A program made the translations under genes and the position numbers. A stretch of 43,236 nt of DNA from assembly GCF_001499735.1 (NCBI RefSeq), contig NZ_LN848257.1, forward strand, positions 4,420,340 through 4,463,575, in the 5' to 3' direction. The DNA is from Thiocapsa sp. KS1. Its GTDB lineage: Bacteria; Pseudomonadota; Gammaproteobacteria; Chromatiales; Chromatiaceae. Under the pieces are notes generated by a model. That model was not told the origin of the DNA, did no database searches, and was given only the letters and a program-made list of their open reading frames with translations. Below, piece after piece: positions 8,395 through 16,406 of this stretch (position 1 is its first letter; each line of letters starts with the position of its first letter).

Positions 8395-8460
8395 CCGACG
8401 GGAAGAGTCGGGAATGGCTTGAGTCTAGCGAAGCTCAGAACCTTCGCGCCTTCCCGTCGG
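8395..8460. repeat. Inverted repeat before the exchanger gene
   Basis: CCGACGGGAAG (8395-8405) is repeated as its exact reverse complement, CTTCCCGTCGG (8450-8460). An alternative local hairpin, CCCGAC/GTCGGG (8394-8399 with 8407-8412), shares the left arm. The two structures are mutually exclusive, which could matter in a leader RNA for the gene at 8520, but no function is shown. It lies in a 249-base spacer between divergent genes, where I see no other feature. Confidence 0.35.
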
Positions 8461-8519
8461 CGCTGTAGACTCCGCAGCCTGCCAAGTCCAACCCCTATCC
8501 TGAGGCGTTTCGGCTCACT

Positions 8520-9488
8520 ATGGTTTTAGCTTCACTCTCCGTCGCCTTCGGTCTGGCACTGCTGCTGTGGAGCGCCGATCGCTTCGTCGAAGGCTCCGCC
8601 GTGACCGCCCGACATCTGGGCATGCCGCCCTTGCTGATCGGCATGGTGATCGTCGGCTTCGGAACCTCGGCTCCGGAGATGGTCGTCTCCGCCTTGGCGG
8701 CCATGCAGGGGAATCCCGGTCTCGCGCTCGGGAATGCCTACGGCTCGAACATCACCAATATCGCGCTGATCCTGGGGCTGACCGCAATCATCAGCCCCAT
8801 CGCGGTTCATTCGAGCGTGCTCCGCAAGGAGCTTCCGATCCTCGCGGCTGTCACGGTCTTCGCCGTCGTCATGTTGATGGACGGCGACTTGACTCGCACG
8901 GACGCCTGGGCCTTCTTAGGCGTTTTCGCGGCGCTGATGGCCTGGAGCGTTCGCGAAGGTCTGCATCATCGCTCCGATGCCTTGGCCGGCGAGATGACGC
9001 AGGAGCTCGATGCGGCCGAGATGCCTTTGCGCCGGGCGCTGCTGTGGGTGGTTGTCGGTCTCGTCTTCCTGATCGTCAGCTCGCGACTCTTGGTCTGGGG
9101 TGCGGTGGAGATCGCGCATGCACTGGGTGTGAGCGACCTCATCATCGGTTTGACGATCGTCGCCGTGGGAACCTCGCTGCCCGAGCTGGCCTCCTCGATC
9201 ATCGCCGCGCGCAAGGGCGAGCACGACATTGCCCTGGGCAACATCATCGGGTCGAATCTGTTCAATACGCTTGCGGTGGTCGGGATCGCGGGGGCGATCC
9301 ATCCGATGGTCGTGCCCCCGGAGGTCATCTCGCGGGACATGATGGTAATGGGCCTGTTGACGCTGTCCTTGTTCGTGCTCGGTTACGGGTTTCGCGGACC
9401 GGGTCGCATCAATCGCATCGAGGGGCTGCTGCTTCTGGCCTGCTACGTCGGCTACACCGCCTACCTGATCAGCACCCTCTTCAAATAG
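8520..9488 (+). CDS. yrbG: Calcium/sodium antiporter, YrbG-type (CaCA family)
   Basis: The product is a 322-residue inner-membrane protein with the two inverted alpha-repeats of the Ca2+/cation antiporter family. Repeat 1 has GFGTSAPEMVVS and later GNAYGSNITNI. Repeat 2 has AVGTSLPELASSI and later GNIIGSNLFNT. The acidic residues in the TSAPE and TSLPE motifs are the ion ligands in this family. About ten hydrophobic segments are separated by a central acidic cytoplasmic loop near residues 155-165. The start matches the known YrbG N-terminus (LLLWSADRFVEGS near residue 20), although no good ribosome binding site precedes the ATG. A strong hairpin follows the gene. The exact ion specificity cannot be read from sequence. 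Confidence 0.93.
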   Translation: MVLASLSVAFGLALLLWSADRFVEGSAVTARHLGMPPLLIGMVIVGFGTSAPEMVVSALAAMQGNPGLALGNAYGSNITNIALILGLTAIISPIAVHSSVLRKELPILAAVTVFAVVMLMDGDLTRTDAWAFLGVFAALMAWSVREGLHHRSDALAGEMTQELDAAEMPLRRALLWVVVGLVFLIVSSRLLVWGAVEIAHALGVSDLIIGLTIVAVGTSLPELASSIIAARKGEHDIALGNIIGSNLFNTLAVVGIAGAIHPMVVPPEVISRDMMVMGLLTLSLFVLGYGFRGPGRINRIEGLLLLACYVGYTAYLISTLFK

Positions 9489-9583
9489 AAGGGCAGGGCA
9501 TCGACCCCGGGTCGGGATGTTGCCGACGCAATCCCCGGCCGTGATTCCGGATGGCGATGCCGAGCCCTCGACACCCCATACAC

Positions 9584-9617
9584 ACACCGGGGACCGGCCG
9601 ATCCGGATCCCCGGTGT
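9584..9617. terminator. Bidirectional hairpin between convergent yrbG and phoX
   Basis: ACACCGGGGA (9584-9593) pairs perfectly with TCCCCGGTGT (9608-9617). CCGG/CCGG pairs extend the stem inside, leaving a five-base loop and one bulged A. A moderately T-rich run follows on the plus strand. It lies between the 3' ends of two convergent genes, the position expected for a shared terminator. Confidence 0.65.
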
Positions 9618-9642
9618 CGTGTCTTCTTGCTGCTCGATCGGA

Positions 9643-11982
9643 TCAAGTGCCGATCATTCCCCCGTCCTCGCGCGTAATGACCACGACGGACGCCCGCGGG
9701 CGGCTGAGTCCGGGTGTGTTCGGAAGGCGTGCGCCGGAGGAGTTGCGGACAAACTGGCTTTGAGGCCAGTTGCTGTATTTCGTCGGATCATCCGCCGGGG
9801 CGTCTTCCCCCGGATGCTGGATGCCGACGAACATCGCCCTCCCGTCCGGGGTGGTGACGACCCCGGTGACCTCGCACTTCGGCGGACTCGTCAGAAAACG
9901 CCGGACCTCTTTGGTGCTCGGATCCGCGCAGACCATGCAATTGGAGCCGATGTTCACCCAATCGCCCCCGGCATCCCCCTGCTGATCCGTCTGGACCCAC
10001 ATCCGACCGAAGTGATCGAACCAGAGTCCGTCCGGTGCACCGAAGTCGGCACTGCCTGCGGGATCGGCGACGATCGTGCCCTCGTAGGCCGGTCCCGAGG
10101 CGGGGACGCCGTCGACCAAGTTGTCCGGCGTGTAACTCGCCCCGAGGGTCTTGGTCGTGGCGGCGTCGCCGCAGAGCACGAAGATGTCCCACTCGAATCC
10201 GCTCGCCGTGACCAGGTTGCCGTCCTCGCGCCAGCGGATGATGTGCCCGAAGTCGTTGTCGGGTCGCGGATTGGCCACGTCCACCGGCGGATTGGCGGAG
10301 CCGGCATTGGTCGAGCCATCCGGCTGATTCGACGAGACCGGCCCGTTTCCGCGCCGACTGTTGTTGGTCAGGGTGCAGTAGACCTCGAGCGGGCGTGCAT
10401 CGTCGTAGGTCGGGAATCCCTTGATCGGGGCTTGGGAATCGCGATAGGTTCGCAGCGCTGTCCATTCCGGGCGATCCATCATGGTGGCGCCGACAGCATC
10501 GGCCGCTTGGCGCGTGAAGACGAGGATCTTCGCCTGCACCTCGTTGTCGTCCGCACCCGAGAATCGCGGGAGATCCCGCAGCTTGAGCTTGCCGCCGCTC
10601 GCCGGGTCGTCGATGACCGTCTCGGTGTCGGGCGCGAGCGCGATCCAGGCGCCGCGATAAGTGTCCGCGGCGAGACCCGGCTCGTCCGTGAAGCGGGCGA
10701 CATAGAGGGTCCCCTCGTCGAGCAGATCGCGATTCGCCGCGCGGTCGGTCGGATCGAACGCACGGGCGCAGACGAATTTGTAGATGTACTCGTTGCGCTC
10801 GTCGTCGCCCATGTAATAGGCCACGCGGTTAGGCGTGCCGTCGGCATCGGCGCTGACGGCAACCTGGGCGCTTTCGTGCTTGAGGCGCCCCATGGCGGTG
10901 CGCTTGACCGGCGTGCTCCGCGGGTCGAACGGATCGATCTCGACGACCCAACCGTAGAGATGCGGCTCCAAGGGATTGTTGTCCGCGTCGAACCGCGGAT
11001 CCACCTCGGGCCAACGATAGAAGGGCGCTGCCGTGCCGATGCCGTAACGCGACTGGCCTGCGATGATCTCGGGCTTTTGGTCGAACTCGTTTTCGTCGAT
11101 GACGGCGCCGCTGGTCGGGGCCGCAAAGTAGTTGTTCCAGTTCTCCTCGCAGGTCAGATAGGTGCCCCAGGGCGTGTAACCGTGTGCGCAATTGTTGTGG
11201 GTGCCGTAAGCGGTGTAGCCGTTGTTGAGACCGATCTCGCGTGACTCGCCGTCCGTGATCCTGAATCGCTTGGATTTGAGCAAGGCGCTGCCTGCGGCCG
11301 GGCCCGAGACCCGCATTTCGGTGTTTGCGGTGATCCGACGTCCGAAGTGCGAATGCCTTTCCACGGTCCAGTTCTCGCCCACCTTGCGCAGCTCGACGAC
11401 CGAAACGCCGTGGGCGGCTTGCGACTTCCGCGCTTTCGCGATGGTCATCGGATCCAGACCCGCACTGCCGTGCAGGATGTCCTCGTGGGTGTACTCGTGG
11501 TTGACGCAGAGCAGTCCACGGGTGGCGTCCAAACGGGAGCGGATGATTCCGGATCGGAGGGGAAAGAAGTGCATCCCGTCGTTGTGCATGCCGAACTGGC
11601 GCGCTTGTGCCGCGGCGTCCTGGGTGGCGCCTTCGGTCCAGTTTCGGCCGCCCGGCATGATGGGGTCGCCCCACGAGGCGAGCACCTGAACCCGATAACC
11701 CGGCGGCACCTCGACACGATCGGCGACGGGTGCCGTGCTCGGCGGGATACTCTCGAATCCGATGCCGGCAAAGCCGTCGGCCGGCGGGATCGGAGCGGCT
11801 TGGACGGCGCGGATGATCCCGTTCATGCTCAGCCCGCCGATGCCGGCCAAGACGGAGGCGCTCAGTGCGGTCTTGATGAAGGTCCGCCGCCCGAGATCGG
11901 TGCGGGCGATCACCTCGTGGATGGATGCGTTGTCGGACGGATTGAGCGAGACGTCGTTCGTCGGGTGCTGGGAGCCTTTCAT
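9643..11982 (-). CDS. phoX: PhoX-family alkaline phosphatase, Tat-exported
   Basis: The product has 779 residues. A twin-arginine signal (GRRTFIK, Arg32-Arg33) is followed by a hydrophobic stretch and a cleavage region around AVQAAP. The rest matches the PhoX/DUF839 family, with WTEGATQD, GMHNDGMHFFPL, LLCVNHEYTHEDIL, CAHGYTPWGTYLTCEENW and, near the C-terminus, FVGIQHPGE. PhoX enzymes are periplasmic phosphomonoesterases that use Fe3+ and Ca2+ and are usually induced by phosphate starvation. I did not find a convincing Pho box upstream. The ATG at 11982 has a GAGAG-like site. The gene stands alone, convergent with yrbG and divergent from the B12 riboswitch operon. Confidence 0.92.
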   Translation of the reverse strand: MKGSQHPTNDVSLNPSDNASIHEVIARTDLGRRTFIKTALSASVLAGIGGLSMNGIIRAVQAAPIPPADGFAGIGFESIPPSTAPVADRVEVPPGYRVQVLASWGDPIMPGGRNWTEGATQDAAAQARQFGMHNDGMHFFPLRSGIIRSRLDATRGLLCVNHEYTHEDILHGSAGLDPMTIAKARKSQAAHGVSVVELRKVGENWTVERHSHFGRRITANTEMRVSGPAAGSALLKSKRFRITDGESREIGLNNGYTAYGTHNNCAHGYTPWGTYLTCEENWNNYFAAPTSGAVIDENEFDQKPEIIAGQSRYGIGTAAPFYRWPEVDPRFDADNNPLEPHLYGWVVEIDPFDPRSTPVKRTAMGRLKHESAQVAVSADADGTPNRVAYYMGDDERNEYIYKFVCARAFDPTDRAANRDLLDEGTLYVARFTDEPGLAADTYRGAWIALAPDTETVIDDPASGGKLKLRDLPRFSGADDNEVQAKILVFTRQAADAVGATMMDRPEWTALRTYRDSQAPIKGFPTYDDARPLEVYCTLTNNSRRGNGPVSSNQPDGSTNAGSANPPVDVANPRPDNDFGHIIRWREDGNLVTASGFEWDIFVLCGDAATTKTLGASYTPDNLVDGVPASGPAYEGTIVADPAGSADFGAPDGLWFDHFGRMWVQTDQQGDAGGDWVNIGSNCMVCADPSTKEVRRFLTSPPKCEVTGVVTTPDGRAMFVGIQHPGEDAPADDPTKYSNWPQSQFVRNSSGARLPNTPGLSRPRASVVVITREDGGMIGT

Positions 11983-12200
11983 GGTGCATCTCTCGGCTGG
12001 GATGGGATTGACCTGGCGCCCTGATGCTAGTCGCCGTCCGTTGCGAGGACGTGACGGGAGGCATGCCGATTCACGCTTAAAAAACAGGGTTTTTGATTCT
12101 CGGCGACTCGAGGTATCGATTGATCCACGTCAGGCATTCGGCTCGACCCGCCTGTCGTCGCATTGACGCGCCGGTCGTGAAAACCCTAAAGTCCGCGGCT

Positions 12201-12402
12201 GATCTTCCGGTGCCTCGAAGGCGTTGCCTTCGGGGTTAAACGGGAAGTCGGTGCGCGGCCCTCTCTGGTGCCGCAACGCCGACGCTGCCCCCGCAACGGT
12301 AGACGAGTCAAGACGCGGCAAGATGCCACTGTGAGTCATCACGGGAAGGCGCCGCGTCGGGGTCCAACCCCGCTCGTGAGCCCGGAGACCGGCCGGATGA
12401 TC
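12201..12402 (+). promoter_or_regulatory. Cobalamin (AdoCbl) riboswitch
   Basis: The conserved core of the B12 riboswitch is present in order: CGGTGCC near 12208, TTAAACGGGAAGTCGGTG around 12231, GCTGCCCCCGCAACGGTA (the B12-box region) around 12285, CCACTG, ACGGGAAGG, and the closing GAGCCCGGAGACCGGCC near 12378-12394. The ends pair as a P1 helix (TTCCGG with CCGGAT). It lies upstream of btuB and the cob genes and should reduce their expression when adenosylcobalamin is abundant. Confidence 0.93.
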
Positions 12403-12437
12403 GGGGACCGTTTCGCTGTGTTTCGCGTGCGCGCAAG

Positions 12438-12526
12438 GGCCGATCCGTCGGCCGTCGCCGGATGCGAGACCCGCGGGCGGAGCCTCGAACCGGGGTCGCG
12501 CGGGGCGACCGGCCGGGATGCCGGCC
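12438..12526 (+). promoter_or_regulatory. Candidate expression-platform hairpins downstream of the riboswitch
   Basis: Two stem-loops lie between the aptamer and btuB: GGCCGA-TCCG-TCGGCC (12438-12453) and GGCCGG-GATG-CCGGCC (12511-12526). The second is followed by a weakly T-rich run. One could act as the terminator or as a pairing partner in the riboswitch switch. The leader from the aptamer to the btuB ATG is unusually long, about 226 bases, and I saw no convincing gene in it. Confidence 0.35.
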
Positions 12527-12628
12527 CCGTCGTCTGTCTGCGGCTCCGCTCTCGTCCGTTCTCCATCTCTCGACCCCTTCTTCTGCTGGCCCATGCGGGT
12601 GCGCTCGGGCCTCTGTCGGAGCTTGTCG

Positions 12629-14479
12629 ATGAGATTTCCTCTTATGGCGGCGGCCTTGTCGCTGCCGTTCGGTCTGCCGGTCCACGCGGACACGCAGACC
12701 GTGACCCTTGATCCCTTGGTCGTCACGGCGACACGAACGCCTGAGACCGAAGACAAAACCCTGGCCTCCGTGAGCGTGATCGATCGCGAAGAGATCGAGC
12801 GCCGCCAGTTTCGCTCGGTTCCGGATGCGCTGCGCGGTCTGCCGGGCGTCTCCGTTTCGGGCAGCGGCGGGGCCGGGCAGCCTGCGTCGCTTTTTCTGCG
12901 CGGCACCAATGCCGGCCATGTCCTGGTCCTGATCGACGGCGTGAAGGTAGGCTCGGCAACCCTCGGGACCGCGCCTTTGCAGGATCTACCGATCGCTCAG
13001 ATCGAGCGCATCGAGGTCGTGCGCGGCCCGCGCTCGAGCCTCTACGGCTCCGAGGCGATCGGCGGCGTGATCCAGATCTTCACGCGTCGCGGCGGCGGTC
13101 CGTTGCGACCCCGTTTCAGCGTGGGCGCCGGGAGCTTCGACACCGCGAGTGTCGCGGGCGGCATCTCGGGCGGCGGCGAGCGTGGCTGGTTCGACGTCGG
13201 CGCCAACCTTGAGTACACCGACGGGATCAATGCCTGCGACGGCCGCGCCTTCCCCTTCGCCGGTTGCGGCGTGGACGAGCCGGATCGCGACGGCTACCGC
13301 AATCTGGGCGTGAGTGCGCGCGCCGGTTATGAATTCAGCGACAGGGCAAAGGTCGACTTCAGTCTCCTCACCTCCGACAACCGGACCGATTTCGACGGCT
13401 CCATCTTCTCGGGCAACCTCTCGCGCTCCGATCAGCAGGTGCTCGGCGTGGAGGGCACCTTGCGTCCGCTCGACCCCTGGACCCTGATCCTCTCGGCCGG
13501 TCGCAGTCAGGACAGCTATCGGGCGTTTTACGCGGATACCTTTGTCCCCGAGCGTTTCGTCGACAGCTTCGAGACCGAGCGCGACAGCTTCGGCATCCAG
13601 AACGATCTCGCCTTGATCCCGGACCAGCTCTTCACCTTGGGTCTGGACTACCAGGTCGACCGGATCTCGGGCACCGTGGACTACACGGACGATTCGCGCA
13701 GCAACACGGGTGTCTACGGACAGTATCTCGGCACCATCGGGGCGAACGAGATTGCCGCAAGCCTCAGATACGACGACTACCAGCAATTCGGCGGACAGAC
13801 CACCGGCAACGCGGCCTGGGGTTATCTCTTCGAGCAGGGGATTCGCGTCTCCCTGTCCTACGGCACCGCCTTCAAGGCGCCGACCTTCAACGATCTTTAC
13901 TATCCGGGGTTCGGCAACCCGAATCTATCCCCGGAGGAATCCGCCAGCCTGGAGCTGGGCCTGACCGGCGTGTTGCCGTTGGGCCGCTGGGAGCTGAGTC
14001 TCTACGAGACCGACATCGACGACCTGATCGCCTTCGATTCGGTCACCTACGCCCCGGCCAACATCGCCTCGGCCCGCATCCGCGGCTTCGAGGCGTCCGG
14101 CATGCTCCAGGTTCAGGAGTGGAACCTCGGCGCGAGCCTCACCATGCTGGATCCCGAAAACCGCTCGGACGGCCCGAATCAGGGTAACCTCTTGCCCCGC
14201 CGTCCCGAGCAGATGGTCCAGCTCGACCTCGATCGCCAATTCGAGCGCTGGTCGGCCGGTCTGAGTGTCTATGTCGCCGGGCGGAGCTTCGACGATCTGG
14301 CCAACAACGAGCGTCTGGACGGCTACACACTGTTGGGTCTGCGCGCCGAGTATGCCCTCACGCCTGCGGTGTCGATTCAGGGCCGGCTCGAGAACGCACT
14401 CGACGAGGACTACCAGACCGCGTATCTGTTCAACCAGCCGGGGAGGGCGTTTTACCTGACCTTGAGATACGAGCCTTGA
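12629..14479 (+). CDS. btuB: TonB-dependent vitamin B12 receptor BtuB
   Basis: The product has 616 residues. A signal peptide ends near VHA-DT (residue 20), followed by a TonB-box-like segment (TLDPLVVTATR). A plug domain follows with LRGTNAGHVLVLIDGVK and IERIEVVRGPRSSLYGSEAIGG, and then a 22-strand-type barrel ending in an aromatic residue-containing strand (FYLTLRYEP). Two cysteines around residues 205-217 (CDGRAFPFAGC) could form an extracellular-loop disulfide. BtuB moves corrinoids across the outer membrane using TonB energy. The start at 12629 follows GGAG by seven bases. An upstream in-frame ATG (12593) lacks a good site and would mask the signal peptide. The riboswitch upstream and cob genes downstream support the substrate. 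Confidence 0.93.
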   Translation: MRFPLMAAALSLPFGLPVHADTQTVTLDPLVVTATRTPETEDKTLASVSVIDREEIERRQFRSVPDALRGLPGVSVSGSGGAGQPASLFLRGTNAGHVLVLIDGVKVGSATLGTAPLQDLPIAQIERIEVVRGPRSSLYGSEAIGGVIQIFTRRGGGPLRPRFSVGAGSFDTASVAGGISGGGERGWFDVGANLEYTDGINACDGRAFPFAGCGVDEPDRDGYRNLGVSARAGYEFSDRAKVDFSLLTSDNRTDFDGSIFSGNLSRSDQQVLGVEGTLRPLDPWTLILSAGRSQDSYRAFYADTFVPERFVDSFETERDSFGIQNDLALIPDQLFTLGLDYQVDRISGTVDYTDDSRSNTGVYGQYLGTIGANEIAASLRYDDYQQFGGQTTGNAAWGYLFEQGIRVSLSYGTAFKAPTFNDLYYPGFGNPNLSPEESASLELGLTGVLPLGRWELSLYETDIDDLIAFDSVTYAPANIASARIRGFEASGMLQVQEWNLGASLTMLDPENRSDGPNQGNLLPRRPEQMVQLDLDRQFERWSAGLSVYVAGRSFDDLANNERLDGYTLLGLRAEYALTPAVSIQGRLENALDEDYQTAYLFNQPGRAFYLTLRYEP

Positions 14480-14492
14480 GATTGCCGCCGGC

Positions 14493-14507
14493 CGCTGGCC
14501 ACCAGCG
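14493..14507 (+). terminator. Short hairpin after btuB
   Basis: CGCTGG-CCA-CCAGCG forms a six-pair stem 14 bases after the btuB stop. There is no T tract, so it may be an mRNA-stability or processing structure inside the operon and not a true terminator. Confidence 0.3.
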
Positions 14508-14521
14508 AATGGGTGGATGAA

Positions 14522-14542
14522 GGCAGGCGGCAGGCGGCAGGA
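14522..14542. repeat. Three tandem 7-base repeats
   Basis: GGCAGGC, GGCAGGC and GGCAGGA follow one another directly in the btuB to membrane-protein spacer (14480-14656). The last copy differs at its final base. Nothing else is recognised in this spacer. Confidence 0.5.
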
Positions 14543-14656
14543 TGCTTCCCATAACCCAACCGCTTTCGACACCCCGTGCGACCACCTACAATGGCCGCAC
14601 GACACTTGCTTTTCACCACATTGTCGCCCCGGCGACGCGACCAGGAGACCGACCTC

Positions 14657-15244
14657 ATGACCCCCATCACCGACTCTCGCAGCCGTATCCTGATCGGCCT
14701 TGCCTTGGCCGCCCTCATGGCGGCGACGCGCGGCCAACAGTTCGCCCCGCTGGCGCACCATCTTCCGGATGCCTCGCTGGCCGTCTTCTTCCTGGCCGGT
14801 TTGTATCTGCGCTCGATTTGGGGCTTTCCTGCCCTCTTCGGTCTTGCGACCGTCATCGATCTGACCGCCATCGGTTGGGGCGGCGTGAGCGGCTACTGCA
14901 TGACCCCTGCCTACTGGATGTTGGTTCCGGCCTACGGCGTGGTCTGGGGGATGGGTCGCTGGTCCGGCGGTCGTCTCGAAATGACCAAGGACAGCCTGCC
15001 TCTGCTCTTCGGCGTCCTGCTTGCCGGCGGTGTCCTGTCCGAGGTCTTCGCCAGTGGCGGCTTCTATCTCTTCTCCGGTCGCTTTGCCGACCTGAGCGCG
15101 GTCGAGCTGCTCGGGCGCTTCGCGACCTACATGCCGGCGACCCTGCTTCATCTGATGGTTTATGTGGGCCTGGCCGCGGTCGTTCATCTGACCCTGGCGC
15201 GCGCCCTGCCGGGGACGCGTTCCGAGCGTGCCCGCCCGCAATGA
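14657..15244 (+). CDS. S-component-like membrane protein, candidate corrinoid or cobalt transporter
   Basis: The product is a 195-residue integral membrane protein with about five to six hydrophobic segments and no recognised catalytic motif. The N-terminal pattern (an amphipathic start, then a segment ending in FAPLAHHLPDASLAVFF, then FLAGLYLR) resembles small ECF-transporter S components and related families of unknown transport proteins. I could not assign it to one family. AGGAGA precedes the ATG at 14657, and longer in-frame starts lack a site. Its stop overlaps the cobO start (ATGA). Sitting between btuB and cobO under a B12 riboswitch, it is a candidate inner-membrane permease for a corrinoid or cobalt. 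That role is inferred from context only. Confidence 0.85.
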   Translation: MTPITDSRSRILIGLALAALMAATRGQQFAPLAHHLPDASLAVFFLAGLYLRSIWGFPALFGLATVIDLTAIGWGGVSGYCMTPAYWMLVPAYGVVWGMGRWSGGRLEMTKDSLPLLFGVLLAGGVLSEVFASGGFYLFSGRFADLSAVELLGRFATYMPATLLHLMVYVGLAAVVHLTLARALPGTRSERARPQ

Positions 15245-15846
15245 CCGACGACAGCGCACAGGAGCGCCATCGCCGGCGCATGCAGCGCCAGAAGGAGCTC
15301 GTGGATGCCCGTATCGCGCGGGCCGACCAGGACTGCGGTGTCCTGGTCGTCAACACCGGCAACGGCAAGGGCAAGAGCTCCTCGGCCTTCGGGATGGTCG
15401 CCCGTGCGATGGGCCACGGCATGAAGGTCGCCGTGGTCCAGTTCATCAAGGGTAGCTTCGCGACCGGGGAGGAGGCCTTCTTCAGGCGCTTTCCCGAGCT
15501 CGAGTATCACGTGATGGGCGAGGGTTTCACCTGGGAGACGCAGGATGCCGAGGCGGATCGGCGCGCGGCGATGGCGGCCTGGGAGAAGGCCGCCGCCTTC
15601 CTCGCCGATCCCGCCTTCGGCATGGTGGTGATGGACGAGCTCAACATCGCACTCAAGCTCCGCCTGGTTCCGCTCGATGTGGTTCTCGATGCCTTGCAGA
15701 ACCGTCCCATCCATCAGCATGCGGTCGTCACCGGCCGTGCGGCGCCCGCGGAGTTGATCGAGATCGCCGACACGGTCACCGAGATGCGCCCGCTCAAGCA
15801 TGCCTTCGATGCCGGCATCATGGCGCAGAAAGGGGTCGAGCTCTGA
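15241..15846 (+). CDS. cobO: Cob(I)yrinic acid a,c-diamide adenosyltransferase
   Basis: The product is a 201-residue CobO/BtuR/CobA-type corrinoid adenosyltransferase. The nucleotide-binding loop NTGNGKGKSS lies at residues 38-47. Other hallmarks follow: VAVVQFIKG, VVMDELNIAL and the C-terminal LKHAFDAGIMAQKGVE. The enzyme transfers the adenosyl group of ATP to cob(I)alamin-type corrinoids in the cytoplasm. Its ATG overlaps the stop of the preceding membrane protein (ATGA), and cobU starts two bases after its stop, so all are coupled. A longer reading frame upstream in the same frame runs through the neighbouring gene and was not used. Confidence 0.95.
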   Translation: MTDDSAQERHRRRMQRQKELVDARIARADQDCGVLVVNTGNGKGKSSSAFGMVARAMGHGMKVAVVQFIKGSFATGEEAFFRRFPELEYHVMGEGFTWETQDAEADRRAAMAAWEKAAAFLADPAFGMVVMDELNIALKLRLVPLDVVLDALQNRPIHQHAVVTGRAAPAELIEIADTVTEMRPLKHAFDAGIMAQKGVEL

Positions 15847-15848
15847 GC

Positions 15849-16406
15849 ATGGATGATCTGCTCCGTCCCCGCTCCGACGGGGGCGGACGCACCCTGATCC
15901 TCGGCGGGGTGCGCTCGGGCAAGAGTCGCCTGGCCGAGCGTCTGGCCATCGAAAGCGCACTTCCGGTCGTTTATGTGGCGACCGCACACGCGGGGGACGC
16001 CGAGATGACCCGGCGGATTGCCGGGCATCGCGAGCGTCGCCCGCACGACTGGGGCCTCATTGAAGAACCGCTCTTGTTGGCCGAGGTGCTGGCGCGCGAA
16101 TGTGCGCCCGATCGCTGCATCCTGGTCGACTGTCTGACACTTTGGTTGACGAATTGGCTTATGAAAACGGATGAATCGGGTCTGCACGATCAGACCCGGG
16201 CACTGCTCGATGTCGTTTCACGGGCGCCCGGGCGCCTCATCATGGTCGGCAACGAGACGAGCATGGGCGTGGTTCCGCTCGGTGCGCTCTCGCGTCGGTT
16301 TTGCGACCTGGCCGGTGTGCTGCACCAGGATTTGGCGGCGCGCTGCGACCGGGTCGTGCTGACCGTGGCCGGCCTGCCCCTCGTGCTCAAAGGAGAACCG
16401 ACATGA
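15849..16406 (+). CDS. cobU: Adenosylcobinamide kinase / adenosylcobinamide-phosphate guanylyltransferase
   Basis: The product is a 185-residue CobU/CobP enzyme. The P-loop GGVRSGKS is at residues 19-26. His60, in the GHRERRP motif, corresponds to the guanylylated His46 of Salmonella CobU. VDCLTLWLTNW and GNETSMGVVP are also typical. The enzyme phosphorylates adenosylcobinamide and then attaches GMP, giving AdoCbi-GDP. It starts two bases after cobO, and its stop overlaps the cobT start (ATGA). The kinase activity also allows salvage of imported cobinamide, consistent with the BtuB receptor in the same operon. Confidence 0.95.
   Translation: MDDLLRPRSDGGGRTLILGGVRSGKSRLAERLAIESALPVVYVATAHAGDAEMTRRIAGHRERRPHDWGLIEEPLLLAEVLARECAPDRCILVDCLTLWLTNWLMKTDESGLHDQTRALLDVVSRAPGRLIMVGNETSMGVVPLGALSRRFCDLAGVLHQDLAARCDRVVLTVAGLPLVLKGEPT

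Noticed and set aside
9517-11244. 575-codon plus-strand reading frame
   Set aside because: It is antisense to phoX and has no recognisable domain.
11983-12200. Possible Pho box upstream of phoX
   Set aside because: No pair of CTGTCAT-like direct repeats with the right spacing was found; only a weak A/T-rich hairpin near 12078-12094.
13925-15259. 444-codon minus-strand reading frame
   Set aside because: It is antisense to the end of btuB and to the membrane protein gene; its composition is that of a shadow.
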